64,000 nt of DNA from Pseudomonadota bacterium (GCA_023440825.1 JAEXRL010000023.1:80971-144970); one strand, 5' to 3'. Numbered from the stretch's first letter, positions 24,688 through 33,378 are shown. Numbers and translations are program-made. Notes: generated by a model from the letters alone, not told the origin.

Positions 24688-25407
24688 ATGTCCTCATGTT
24701 TAAACGTGCATCGTGAAGCGGGCCATTGGGTAATAGAGCTGTCTCGGCCAGAAAAGCGCAATGCTTTATCTGAGCATATCGTCGAAGAACTTATTCATGC
24801 CGTGGATACAGCCCATGCAGAGGGTGTGCCGCTCTTGGTGTTTAAAGGGGCGGGGAAAAATTTTAGTGCTGGTTTTGATTTCACAGGATTTGAGGATCAG
24901 TCCGAGGGTGATCTTGTTTTAAGAATGATTCGAATCGAGACCTTGCTACAGAAAGTGATGGCCTTGCCTAGCCAGACAATGGCTTTTGCTCACGGTGGTA
25001 ATTTTGGGGCGGGTGTAGATTTGTTTGCCGCGTGTAAGTTTCGTTATGCCACCGCTGATGCCGCATTCAGAATGCCAGGTTTGAAATTTGGCTTGATTTT
25101 AGGAACTAGGCGTTTTCGTAATTTGGTGGGGGATCATGCTGCCTTATCGATTTTGGGAACAGCGCGTAGTTTTAGTGTTAACGAAGCACTAGATATCGGG
25201 TTTGTTCATCACATAGCAGCGCAAAGTGATTGGCCGGAGCTCATCCGTCAGGGGCGGGAGAGTGCTGAAACGTTGGACACCCTCACGCGCGCTAGCTTGT
25301 ATCAGGTGTTAAGCCGTGCTGATGATGATGCCGATATGGCCGCGTTGGTACGCTCAGCATCTGAGCCGGGCTTTAAAACACGAATTCGAAATTATCTACG
25401 TGTCTAA
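24688..25407 (+). CDS. Enoyl-CoA hydratase/isomerase (crotonase) superfamily protein
   Basis: A 239-residue crotonase-fold protein. The N-terminal LSRPEKRNALSEHIVEEL and the oxyanion-hole segment KNFSAGFDF are present. The two catalytic glutamates of enoyl-CoA hydratase (Glu144 and Glu164 in the rat enzyme) align with Asp111 in GAGVDLFAA and Gly131 in RMPGLKFG. Simple hydratase activity is therefore unlikely; crotonase relatives with such changes act as isomerases, hydrolases or C-C lyases on CoA esters. The gene starts 3 bases after the CaiB-like gene and lies 24 bases before the transferase-like pair. Confidence 0.87.
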   Translation: MSSCLNVHREAGHWVIELSRPEKRNALSEHIVEELIHAVDTAHAEGVPLLVFKGAGKNFSAGFDFTGFEDQSEGDLVLRMIRIETLLQKVMALPSQTMAFAHGGNFGAGVDLFAACKFRYATADAAFRMPGLKFGLILGTRRFRNLVGDHAALSILGTARSFSVNEALDIGFVHHIAAQSDWPELIRQGRESAETLDTLTRASLYQVLSRADDDADMAALVRSASEPGFKTRIRNYLRV

Positions 25408-25431
25408 ATATACCTAATAAGGAGACAAAAC

Positions 25432-26268
25432 ATGCCTTCTGGCTTTAATCATGGGGATAAGCAAATGTCCGTGCAGCAGCTTGCTGCATTGATTCCCGAC
25501 GGTGCATCCATAGCTCTTGGAGGGAGTTTTTTGCATCGTGGCCCTTTTGCATTGGTGCGTGAGTTAGTGCGACAAGGGAAAACAGATCTCGAAATCATCA
25601 AGCAATCACCAGGCTATGACATTGATTTGCTGTGTCGCGCAGGAGTGGCGAGTAGAGCGCGAACAGGGATAGTTGCCATGGAGGGCAATTTTGGCTTAGC
25701 GCCTTATTATCGAAGGGCGGTTGAGTCGGGGCGCCTCAAGCTAGAGGAGCATGCGTGCGCTACCTTAACAGCAGGCTTACGAGCGGCGGCCTTCGGTATA
25801 CCGTTTCAGCCTTGTGCGGGGATTCATGGTAGCCAATTATCGGAGATTAATGCCTGGGCACAACTCGAGGATCCGTACGGTAAAGGTGAGCCTGTTTGGG
25901 TTATCCCAGCAATACAGCCTGATTTTGCCATTATTCACGCGAATGAAATTGATCGTCAGGGCAACGTGCGTGTACTGGGTACCGCCCACTGGGATCGAAT
26001 TATGAGCCGAGCCGCTAAAAGTGTATTGGTGATTGCCGAAAAGCTGGTTGACACAGAAGTGTTTGAGGCACAGCCTGAAGTGACATTAATACCTTATTTC
26101 CTGACTCAAGCTTTTGCCGTTGTACCGCAGGGAGCTTGGCCTGGGTCTTGTTGGCCTCACTACGAAATTGATTACCCAGCCGTTGAAAGTTATCTGGAAG
26201 ACAGCTCGTCCGCTCTCCAAGCACATTTGAACAGAGCCCCAGAAGTATCACAGGAGCATGAAGCATGA
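25432..26268 (+). CDS. CoA-transferase family I, alpha-subunit-like protein (GctA/IpdA-like)
   Basis: A 278-residue alpha subunit of the glutaconate CoA-transferase / IpdAB type. The N-terminal QLAALIPDGASIALGGSF and the LKLEEHACATLTAGLRAAAF segment are typical of GctA/IpdA. It has AFAIIHANEIDRQGNVRVLG-like spacing, here DFAIIHANEIDRQGNVRVLG. A GGAGA Shine-Dalgarno precedes the ATG. Its stop overlaps the beta-subunit start by 4 bases, as is usual for obligate heterodimers. Because the partner lacks the catalytic glutamate, the pair may be an IpdAB-type ring-opening hydrolase of a cyclic keto-acyl-CoA rather than a transferase; this is inference. Confidence 0.87.
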   Translation: MPSGFNHGDKQMSVQQLAALIPDGASIALGGSFLHRGPFALVRELVRQGKTDLEIIKQSPGYDIDLLCRAGVASRARTGIVAMEGNFGLAPYYRRAVESGRLKLEEHACATLTAGLRAAAFGIPFQPCAGIHGSQLSEINAWAQLEDPYGKGEPVWVIPAIQPDFAIIHANEIDRQGNVRVLGTAHWDRIMSRAAKSVLVIAEKLVDTEVFEAQPEVTLIPYFLTQAFAVVPQGAWPGSCWPHYEIDYPAVESYLEDSSSALQAHLNRAPEVSQEHEA

Positions 26269-26996
26269 GTACCGAATGGAGTCCATTTTCATACATTGTT
26301 ACTAACTTAGCACGTTTTATACGCCCGAACGAAATCACATTTAGTGGTGTTAATTCGACCATGCCTATGCTTGCCTGCTTAATGGCCAAGAGGGCCTATG
26401 ATTGGGATTTTATATATATTAATGTAGCTGGTGGTGTGGATCCGAGACCTGCTACTGTGCCCATTTCTAGCTCTGACCCTGTTTTGGCTGCGCATTCTGC
26501 CTCTATTTTTTCAAATGAGGACTTCTATGATCTGTGCAGTCGAGGACGAATGGATTTAACGTTTCTTGGTGCTGCCCAGATTGATGGGGAGGGAAACGCC
26601 AACAACTCATGTATAGGCGACTGGCATCACCCTAAGGTGCGCCTGCCAGGCGGTGGTGGTGGAGCGGTCATGCTGCCTACGGCAAAACGCGCTTGTACGT
26701 GGCGTACCGAGCATTCGCGTCGTACATTTGTTGAGCAGCTGGACTTTAGAACCTCTTGGGGAGGCTTTCACGGCGTAGTAACGCCTATTGCTGTGTTTGT
26801 TAAGCAAGAGGGGCGTTTGGCTCTTGCCTCTTGGCACCCTGACTCTAGCTTAGAGGAGGTGAAGGAGCGTACAGGCTTTGTGTTCTCTCATGAACACGCA
26901 GTTCCCACAGAACTACCTACTGAGCGAGAGAAGAAAGCGCTTCAGGAGTTAGATCCACATGGCAGCTTTGAGCGTGATGCGGCGATATCGCAGTAA
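26265..26996 (+). CDS. CoA-transferase family I, beta-subunit-like protein lacking the catalytic glutamate
   Basis: A 243-residue beta subunit strongly resembling glutaconate CoA-transferase GctB: LTFLGAAQIDGEGNANNSCI, GDWHHPKVRLPGGGGGA and the SSLEEVKERTGF tail. In GctB, Glu54 in the IIVESGLMD segment forms the CoA thioester. The equivalent segment here reads YINVAGGVD and residue 54 is valine. This loss is the feature that distinguishes IpdB-type proteins, which hydrolyse a C-C bond in a cyclic CoA ester instead of transferring CoA. The assignment of that chemistry here is an inference. The 3' end overlaps the following ligase frame. Confidence 0.87.
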   Translation: MSTEWSPFSYIVTNLARFIRPNEITFSGVNSTMPMLACLMAKRAYDWDFIYINVAGGVDPRPATVPISSSDPVLAAHSASIFSNEDFYDLCSRGRMDLTFLGAAQIDGEGNANNSCIGDWHHPKVRLPGGGGGAVMLPTAKRACTWRTEHSRRTFVEQLDFRTSWGGFHGVVTPIAVFVKQEGRLALASWHPDSSLEEVKERTGFVFSHEHAVPTELPTEREKKALQELDPHGSFERDAAISQ

Positions 26997-28494
26997 AGTG
27001 AGAGCAGACATGAGAGATAAGACATTACTGCATGAATATGCAAGGCTTTGGCAGTTACCGGAGTGGAAAAATCGTATTGCTCTAACCAGTGTTGTTGATA
27101 ATACTTCACTGACATATCCAGATTTGTTTTTACGTGTTTCCAAGATGGCAGGTGGCTTGCGAGCAAAAGGCGTATGCTCAGGACAGTTGGTAGCAGTAGC
27201 CATGGAGCGATCAGTGGATGCTGTGGTGGCGACGCTTAGCATTATGGTAGCAGGTGGATGCCCTTGCCCTTTGGAGCCTAGGTTAACAGCGGGTGAGATT
27301 ACTGAACGCTTGAGCTCGGTGGGCATAGCTATGGTTTTAGCGGATTCTGAAAATCTCGCTATGCTTCAAGACCTAAAGGGTATAGGTATTTTGTCTACGG
27401 CTGAAGTAGCGTGCAGTACGCCATATTGGTCTGATGATATAAGGTCGGAAGCTCCCGGTTTATTGCTGTTTACTTCAGGGAGTACAGGTAGGCCTAAAGG
27501 CGTTTTGCTGAGCCATCGGGGCTTAGTGAATAATGCCAGAGGGGTGTTGTCTGTGACAGCCTTAACAGCACACGATAAGCTTTTGCATATTATGCCTTTG
27601 TATCATACAAATGGCCTTAATAATCAGTTATTTAGCCCTTTTCTTATCGGGGCTCAGGTAGTGCTCGCAGGGCGTTTTCGTGCTGCGGAGCTACCCGAGT
27701 TGCTGGAAACGTATAAGCCTAGTGTTATGACTGGCGTACCAACCATGTACTCTCGTATGCTGGATCTGGAGTTTAGCCCGGCCAGCTTAGCATCCTTGCG
27801 TTTTGCCCGTTGTGGGTCAGCACCCATTACTAAAGAATTGCATTTAAAGATAGAGGCAAAGTTAGGATGCCCGCTAGTTGTATCGTATGGTTTATCTGAA
27901 GCAACATGTACTTCAACCTTGAATCCGCCGCATAAGCGTAAAGTGGGCTCGATTGGCAAAGCGCTCCCGTTTCAGCGAGTCTTTTTGCGTAGCGTGGAAG
28001 GTAGGGAAGTGACAGAGTTTCACACCGATGGTGAAATCTGTATTGAGGGTGACAGCCTTATGCTTGGGTATGTGGGTACAGCAAGCGATGGGGTATTAGA
28101 GCCCGCGCCAAGTACACTGCGAAGTGGTGATTTAGGCCGCATGGATGAGGATGGGTATTTTTATATTACAGGCAGGCTGAAAGACGTCATTATCCGTGGA
28201 GGGGAAAATATTTCGCCAACCCTAATTGAGCAGGTTATTAGCGCTAGCCCGGATGTGCATAGCTGTGCTGTAGTGGGTTGTCCAGACGAGGATTTGGGCG
28301 AGGTACCTGTTGCGTTTGTAGTCCCCGTGCAAGCCGGCTTTTGCAATGAGAAGGCAATACAAGATATTGTGAATGCTCAGTTGTCTAGAGTGTATAGGCC
28401 GGAACAGGTTATTTTTCTTGAGGCATTGCCTGAGAATTCAATCGGTAAAGTCGATCGTAAGGTGCTACAAACATATTTTTCGTCAGGGGCTTAG
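26959..28494 (+). CDS. AMP-binding acyl-CoA synthetase (class I adenylate-forming)
   Basis: Adenylate-forming ligase of up to 511 residues. The AMP-binding P-loop is LLLFTSGSTGRPKGVLLSH near residue 170, the A5-type motif is VVSYGLSEATCTS, the A7/A8 hinge is SGDLGRMDEDGYFYITGRLK, and the catalytic lysine lies in NSIGKVDRKVL near the C-terminus. It activates a carboxylic acid to its CoA thioester with ATP. The start is ambiguous: ATG 26959 has AGGAG ten bases upstream but overlaps the preceding gene by 38 bases, whereas ATG 27010 avoids the overlap and fits family length. It is the only intact CoA-activating enzyme of the operon, so it probably generates the pathway's first CoA ester. Confidence 0.9.
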   Translation: MAALSVMRRYRSKVRADMRDKTLLHEYARLWQLPEWKNRIALTSVVDNTSLTYPDLFLRVSKMAGGLRAKGVCSGQLVAVAMERSVDAVVATLSIMVAGGCPCPLEPRLTAGEITERLSSVGIAMVLADSENLAMLQDLKGIGILSTAEVACSTPYWSDDIRSEAPGLLLFTSGSTGRPKGVLLSHRGLVNNARGVLSVTALTAHDKLLHIMPLYHTNGLNNQLFSPFLIGAQVVLAGRFRAAELPELLETYKPSVMTGVPTMYSRMLDLEFSPASLASLRFARCGSAPITKELHLKIEAKLGCPLVVSYGLSEATCTSTLNPPHKRKVGSIGKALPFQRVFLRSVEGREVTEFHTDGEICIEGDSLMLGYVGTASDGVLEPAPSTLRSGDLGRMDEDGYFYITGRLKDVIIRGGENISPTLIEQVISASPDVHSCAVVGCPDEDLGEVPVAFVVPVQAGFCNEKAIQDIVNAQLSRVYRPEQVIFLEALPENSIGKVDRKVLQTYFSSGA

Positions 28495-28568
28495 TGGGCT
28501 TCTGGCTAATATTGCCTGCAGTCTAAGGCTTGGGCGCTAGGTAAATAGTCGTTGTCTGCTGTTATGAT

Positions 28569-28598
28569 GGCCTGATGCCTTACCGGCGGTATCAGGCC
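28569..28598. other. Hairpin upstream of the MATE transporter gene
   Basis: GGCCTGATGCC (28569-28579) pairs with GGTATCAGGCC (28588-28598), an 11-bp stem with one G-T pair and an 8-base loop. No T-tract follows. It lies between the ligase stop and the MATE start and could be an attenuating or processing structure, or a weak terminator of the CoA operon. Confidence 0.4.
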
Positions 28599-28633
28599 AG
28601 AATCACTTAGCTTTCCTTACTCTTCTTTCTTTC

Positions 28634-29962
28634 ATGTCAGCCCAGTCCGTCACGTATCGACGCGTTCTTTATCTAGCCATTCCAATTATTTTGGCTAGTC
28701 TTACCCAGCCATTAATGTCCGCCGTGGATACGGCTATCGCCGGGCATTTGCCTGGCCCCCATTATTTAGCAGGCGTGGCCGTAGGCAGTTTGCTGTTTAG
28801 TTTGATATTTTGGGCTTTTGGTTTTTTGCGCATGGGGACCACTGGCGTGGTCGCTCAACAATTTGGGGCGGGGCAAAGTACGGCCGTTTTGTTGACGGTC
28901 TGTAGGGGATTATTGATCGCTGTAGTGTTGGGCTTGCTCATAGTGCTTGCGCAAGTGCCGCTGATTCAGGGGGGGCTAGCGTTATTAGGAGCCTCGCATG
29001 CGGCGGGCGAACAGGCGCAGCTTTATGCCTACGGCCGTGTCTGGTCGGCGCCGGTGGTCTTGATTAACTACGTTATTTTAGGTTGGCTATTGGGCTGCCA
29101 GCGCGTGAAGGCTGCACTGCTGATTCAATTGCTGATCAACATCGTGAACTTTCTAGCCGTTATGGGCTTTGTTTACGTACTGGACTGGGGAGTGCTGGGT
29201 ATTGGGGCAGCGACTGCGGTGGCTGATCTAAGCGGAGCTAGCGTCGGCGCCTGGCTTTTATGGCGTACGTATCGATTCCAGATTGCGCACTTGCAGTGCT
29301 CTAGCGTGTTTGAGCCTTTGGCATTGCGCAGGCAAATTCAGATTAACAGTCATATTTTTATTCGCACAGCTTGCTTATTAGCCACCATGAGCTGGTTTAC
29401 GCACTTAGGAGCTAAGCAAGGCGATGTGTTGTTAGCGACGAATGCCATTTTATTAAACTTTCTCAGCTTTACGTCTTATGGTTTGGATGGCTTTGCTCAT
29501 GCTGCTGAAACCTTAAGTGGTTCAGCGGTGGGGCAGCGCAAGCCTAAGCAGCTCACTCGCGTAATACGTGTGTGTCTGGTATGGGGGCTAGTCGGCTCTT
29601 TGCTGTACACCATTGTGTATGGTGTGTTTGGTGGGCAGTTAGTGCGTTTGCTTACCGATCAGGTATTGATTGCACAGACGGCTGACCAGTATTTAATATG
29701 GCTAGTCTTTGCACCCCTTATTTCCATGCCTGCTTATTTGTATGATGGTGTGTTTATGGGGGCGACGCGTACCCATCCACTCATGCTTATTATGCTGGGG
29801 TGCTCTTTAAGCTTTTTGCTTCTATCTTGGGGCTTGTTACCAGTTTGGGGTAATCACGGTCTTTGGTTATCGTTTTTGCTTTTTAATGCGGCGCGTGGCA
29901 TTGGTCTGGCCTTAGCTCTTAAGCCTATGATTATGCGACCCATGGAGTCGAGTAGTGGGTAG
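28634..29962 (+). CDS. MATE-family (DinF-like) multidrug/toxin exporter
   Basis: A 442-residue polytopic inner-membrane protein with about 12 predicted helices. The MATE/DinF signature is clear: LAIPIILASLTQPLMSAVDT, AIAGHLPGPHYLAGVAVGSL and GFLRMGTTGVVAQQFGAG. The second half repeats it (TNAILLNFLSFTSYGLDGFA, HAAETLSGSAVGQRKPKQL). Members export organic cations or other compounds in exchange for H+ or Na+. No good Shine-Dalgarno precedes the ATG at 28634. No regulator gene adjoins it. Confidence 0.93.
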   Translation: MSAQSVTYRRVLYLAIPIILASLTQPLMSAVDTAIAGHLPGPHYLAGVAVGSLLFSLIFWAFGFLRMGTTGVVAQQFGAGQSTAVLLTVCRGLLIAVVLGLLIVLAQVPLIQGGLALLGASHAAGEQAQLYAYGRVWSAPVVLINYVILGWLLGCQRVKAALLIQLLINIVNFLAVMGFVYVLDWGVLGIGAATAVADLSGASVGAWLLWRTYRFQIAHLQCSSVFEPLALRRQIQINSHIFIRTACLLATMSWFTHLGAKQGDVLLATNAILLNFLSFTSYGLDGFAHAAETLSGSAVGQRKPKQLTRVIRVCLVWGLVGSLLYTIVYGVFGGQLVRLLTDQVLIAQTADQYLIWLVFAPLISMPAYLYDGVFMGATRTHPLMLIMLGCSLSFLLLSWGLLPVWGNHGLWLSFLLFNAARGIGLALALKPMIMRPMESSSG

Positions 29963-30566
29963 GAGTGTAGCTGTTATCGGTGTGCCGTTTATTTATTGAA
30001 CTGTACTTGCATGCCATTATTCTGTGGTTTTTGGCTTCCCCAGTCGTTGCAAAAAGCCGGCTTGGGTAGTGACAGTAATAGGCTCGCTTATAGAGCCATA
30101 AAACTGTCGTTTTTACGCGAGCCATACATCTGTATTTGTAAAAAATGTGGTAACGTCTGATCTAATTATTTAGTTTATGCATAGATTTTCGTGCTTGTAT
30201 GTCATGATCATGTGTGTGATAACTAGGCGTTTTTATTGCTTGCGTCGTTGCTGGTTTCAGGCCCATAGGTAATATTCAAAATAGGGTCAGGATACGAGGT
30301 GATGGGGTGCAGTGGGGCAAGGTGTATGTGCCCGTGGTTCTTTGTGCAAAAGCGCTTCTTGCTTATAACTGAAGCGTAGTTAAGTCTTTATTCCGATTTC
30401 AAGCTTTTGGTGGTGTGACGGCGTGTATGTGTAAACCGTTTGCGCCAACGTAAAGCAGGGCAGTTTTTCAAGTTGTGCGACCAGCTTGCCTGGCAGTATG
30501 GCCTGAGTATCGCGTTATGCGCGAAACAGCGTGAAGCAGTTTGGTGAAGTCTTTAAGGAGAGTGAG
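29963..30566 (+). other. 604-base intergenic region without a recognised gene
   Basis: No credible coding sequence is seen. It contains alternative hairpins: GGCTC (30081-30085) can pair with GAGCC (30093-30097), or GGCTCGC (30081-30087) with GCGAGCC (30117-30123). The remainder is unremarkable mixed sequence. The AspT-type gene's Shine-Dalgarno (AAGGAG) lies at its right end. Confidence 0.5.
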
Positions 30567-32255
30567 ATGGAGCTGTGGCATTGGATAGAGGCAACGTTGC
30601 GCGCAAACCCGGAGCTTTCAATATTTTTTGCTCTGGCACTGGGTTATTGGGTTGGAGCGCTTAAATTTGGTAGTTTCAGTCTGGGAGCGGTAACAGGAAC
30701 CTTGCTTGCTGGGGTCTTGATAGGCCAAATAGGTATAGATATCTCTGCTCAGATTAAGTCCATTTTCTTTATTATGTTTCTGTTTTCTGTGGGTTTTGGG
30801 GTGGGGCCACAGTTTGTACGAGGCATAGCAAGCGATGGATTGCCGCAGGCCTTATTTGCGGTAGTGATATGTATTTTATGCCTAGGTTCTGTTTATATCG
30901 CTGCACGCATAGCTGGGTATGGGCCTGGCTTGGCTGCTGGCTTGTTGGCTGGTACGCAGACTATCTCGGCCTCTATTGGTTTGGCCACCGATGCGATAGG
31001 GCGTTTAGACTTACCAGAGGCACAGTCCCAGCTTGAACTCTCGCATTTGCCTGTTGCGTATGCCGTCACGTATTTATTTGGTACGGTAGGCACGGGCTGG
31101 ATTATTGCTTTTTTAGGCCCCAAGTTATTAGGTGTCAATATCGAGGCCGAGTGCGCACGCTATGAAAAAGAAATGTCCGCCGGCGAACCAGACGGTGGGA
31201 TTCAATCGGCTTGGTACCAGTACATAGTGCGTGCTTTTAAATTAAGCAGTCCCGATTTCTTGGTGGGTAAAACCGTGGCGCAAATTGAGTCAAGCGCTGG
31301 TTCCCGTTTTTTTGTAGAAAACTTACGCCGAAACGGGCAGATTATTGATTTTGACGATAACACCGTTGTGCAATTAGGGGATGTAATCGCCATATCAGGG
31401 CGTCATGAAGCTTTAGTGGATTGGGGGCATAACGCGCAAGAGGTTGCCGATAAAGAGCTTTTGCAAATACCGGTAGAAGCGTTGGATATTGTGGTAACGA
31501 GTAAGCATGCGGTGAGTAAAACCTTACTTGAGTTGTCTAAGACGCCAGAGGCTCGTGGCGTATACGTTACGCGTATACGACGTGGTTCATTGAACGTGGA
31601 TATCCCTGTGCAGGCTCAGACGGTATTGCATCGTGGAGATATTGTCAGTGTGAGCGGTAGCCGTAAGCATGTGGAGGCGGTGGCGGCAGAGTTTGGTTTT
31701 GCAGATCGACCCACCAGCGTCACGGATATGGTATTTGTCGGTGCTGGGATTGTTCTGGGAGGATTGGTCGGTGCAATTGTGATTCCTGTAGAGGGGGTGC
31801 CGATTACCCTATCCAGCTCTGGAGGGGCCTTAATAGCCGGTTTGATTTTTGGCTGGTTACGTAGCTTTAAGCCCAATTTAGGGAGTGTACCCAGTGCAAC
31901 GCTGTGGTTTATGAACTCAGTGGGGCTAAATGTTTTTATTGCAGTGGTGGGTATTACGGCAGGGCCTACGTTCATCAGTGGTGTGCAGCAACTGGGCATA
32001 GGGCTTTTTCTGTGGGGCTTGTTTGCTACGGGCGTTCCTATGATTATTGCGCCCTTATTAGGTAAGTATGTGTTTAAATTTGATCCTGCCATTAATTTGG
32101 GCTGCTGCGGTGGGGCGCGCACGAGCACGGCGTCAGTAGCAATGGTGGCTGAGGTGGCCAAGAGCAATGTCCCCATGTTGGGTTACACCGTTCCTTATGC
32201 TGTCAGTAATACCTTATTGACGCTGTGGGGGATGGTTATTGTGATGTTGATTTAG
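30567..32255 (+). CDS. AspT/YidE-type antiporter with two TrkA-C (RCK_C) domains
   Basis: Polytopic inner-membrane protein of 562 residues. Two membrane halves, each about five helices, flank a cytoplasmic pair of RCK_C domains (SPDFLVGKTVAQIESSAGSR, VQLGDVIAISGRHEAL, then VLHRGDIVSVSGSRKHV). The halves carry the duplicated AspT signatures FLFSVGFGVGPQFVRG / AGTQTISASIGLATDAIG and ITAGPTFISG / CCGGARTSTASVAMVAEVA. The best-known member is the aspartate:alanine exchanger AspT. ATG at 30567 is chosen over the in-frame GTG at 30531 because AAGGAG stands just upstream of it. Substrate unknown. A strong terminator follows. Confidence 0.9.
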   Translation: MELWHWIEATLRANPELSIFFALALGYWVGALKFGSFSLGAVTGTLLAGVLIGQIGIDISAQIKSIFFIMFLFSVGFGVGPQFVRGIASDGLPQALFAVVICILCLGSVYIAARIAGYGPGLAAGLLAGTQTISASIGLATDAIGRLDLPEAQSQLELSHLPVAYAVTYLFGTVGTGWIIAFLGPKLLGVNIEAECARYEKEMSAGEPDGGIQSAWYQYIVRAFKLSSPDFLVGKTVAQIESSAGSRFFVENLRRNGQIIDFDDNTVVQLGDVIAISGRHEALVDWGHNAQEVADKELLQIPVEALDIVVTSKHAVSKTLLELSKTPEARGVYVTRIRRGSLNVDIPVQAQTVLHRGDIVSVSGSRKHVEAVAAEFGFADRPTSVTDMVFVGAGIVLGGLVGAIVIPVEGVPITLSSSGGALIAGLIFGWLRSFKPNLGSVPSATLWFMNSVGLNVFIAVVGITAGPTFISGVQQLGIGLFLWGLFATGVPMIIAPLLGKYVFKFDPAINLGCCGGARTSTASVAMVAEVAKSNVPMLGYTVPYAVSNTLLTLWGMVIVMLI

Positions 32256-32277
32256 TCTATGTAGACCTTTTGCATTA

Positions 32278-32303
32278 GAACCGGCTTTGAGCCGGTTCTT
32301 TTA
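32278..32303 (+). terminator. Rho-independent terminator after the AspT-type gene
   Basis: GAACCGGCT (32278-32286), loop TTG, AGCCGGTTC (32290-32298), followed by TTTTA. A perfect 9-bp stem between convergent genes; it likely ends the antiporter transcript. Confidence 0.85.
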
Positions 32304-32762
32304 TGTTTGGGCGACATCAATCCATTGAGCATGGACTAGGTTTGCCAAGCGCTCAGGACTGATTCGCAATGCGGAGTTTACTGAGCCAGCCGCAGGCAAC
32401 ACTTCGCTGTAGCGCTGTAAGGATACATCGCAATAGACGGTAAGGGCAGTAGCCAGGCCAAACGGACATACACCGCCCACAGGGTGCCCGGTTAGTGCCA
32501 ATGTGTCTTCGGGTTTATGCATTTTAGCTTTAGTCCCTAAGGCCTGACGCAGCTTTTTATTATCTAGACGTGCATCGCCGGCCAAGACTACTAAAATATC
32601 TTTATCACCGCTGCGCAAGCAAAGCGTTTTGGCAATTTGGCCAGATTCTACTTGATGGACATGGGCGGCTAAGGTAACAGTAGCCGTGCTTTCTGTTGTT
32701 TCTATAATGTCGATATCAGGGGCGTGAGACGCTAAAAATTCCTGAACGGATTGTAAACTCAT
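32301..32762 (-). CDS. YbaK/EbsC-family aminoacyl-tRNA deacylase
   Basis: A 153-residue single-domain protein of the YbaK/ProX editing superfamily. Such proteins hydrolyse mischarged tRNAs (for example Cys- or Ala-tRNA-Pro). Visible are AKTLCLRSGDKDILVVLAGD with its conserved lysine, KLRQALGTKAKM and the glycine-rich TGHPVGGVCPFGLA loop near the C-terminus that closes the active site. It is convergent with the antiporter gene and stands alone on its strand. Which tRNA it edits cannot be told. Confidence 0.9.
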   Translation of the reverse strand: MSLQSVQEFLASHAPDIDIIETTESTATVTLAAHVHQVESGQIAKTLCLRSGDKDILVVLAGDARLDNKKLRQALGTKAKMHKPEDTLALTGHPVGGVCPFGLATALTVYCDVSLQRYSEVLPAAGSVNSALRISPERLANLVHAQWIDVAQT

Positions 32763-32959
32763 GGAGCAAGGGGCGCTGTAAAGCGGCTGAAAAATAAACG
32801 GGGTATGATTTATTGTAACGCCTTGCTTTAAAAGAGCCAGTTTTGCGCTTGCTTTAAAAATGCCGTGACATTTACTCCAGTAACAGAGCGATGCTGATAC
32901 AGGAAGCTACATAGGGATACTTGTAACTTAGTAAAGCTCTTGTCATGATGTAGGCACAA

Positions 32960-32972
32960 TGTATCTGATACA
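32960..32972. promoter_or_regulatory. Short palindrome overlapping the 5' leader of the DUF4168 gene
   Basis: TGTATC-T-GATACA is a perfect 6-bp palindrome that abuts the AAGGAGG Shine-Dalgarno (32972-32978). It could be a repressor site or a translation-affecting hairpin. Confidence 0.3.
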
Positions 32973-32982
32973 AGGAGGTTCT

Positions 32983-33357
32983 ATGCATCAATCGATGAAG
33001 GCTTTTTTAGCAGCCGCAGCTATTGCGTTTGGCCTATCTAGTCCGTATGCGCTGGCGCAAGGTGCTCAGGACAGTGGCGTACCGGCAACGACTCAGGCCA
33101 TTCAGCCTGACGAAACCCAACTGAACCAGTATGTGAATACGTACAAGCAGGTAGCACAGACCGCAGCCCAGTATCAGCCCCGTTTAGAAGCAGCCCAAGA
33201 CGATGCTGCCCGTCAGGAAATTATCCAAGAGGCTGATCAGCGCTTAGTGGGCGTAGTCAAACAAAGTGGCATGTCGTTGGATGAATATAACGGCATTAGC
33301 CTAGCGATTCAGCAAGACCCAAGCTTGCGCCAACGTGTGGAAAGCATGCTTAAGTAA
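32983..33357 (+). CDS. DUF4168-family exported protein
   Basis: A small secreted protein of 124 residues. The start at ATG 32983 is fixed by the AAGGAGG Shine-Dalgarno 4 bases upstream. The signal peptide (KAFLAAAAIAFGLSSPYALA) ends at about residue 26. The mature part is a helical DUF4168 domain: LNQYVNTYKQVAQTAAQYQP, then IIQEADQRLVGVVKQSGMSL and a DPSLRQRVE end. The family is periplasmic and of unknown function. It stands alone, convergent with a membrane hydrolase gene. Confidence 0.88.
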   Translation: MHQSMKAFLAAAAIAFGLSSPYALAQGAQDSGVPATTQAIQPDETQLNQYVNTYKQVAQTAAQYQPRLEAAQDDAARQEIIQEADQRLVGVVKQSGMSLDEYNGISLAIQQDPSLRQRVESMLK

Positions 33358-33378
33358 TGAATCGCTTAGATCCCCAGG

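Noticed and set aside
31616..32176. A 186-codon open frame on the minus strand inside the AspT-type gene
   Set aside because: It is fully antisense to a well-supported membrane protein gene, has a composition typical of a mirrored hydrophobic sequence, no Shine-Dalgarno and no recognisable domain.
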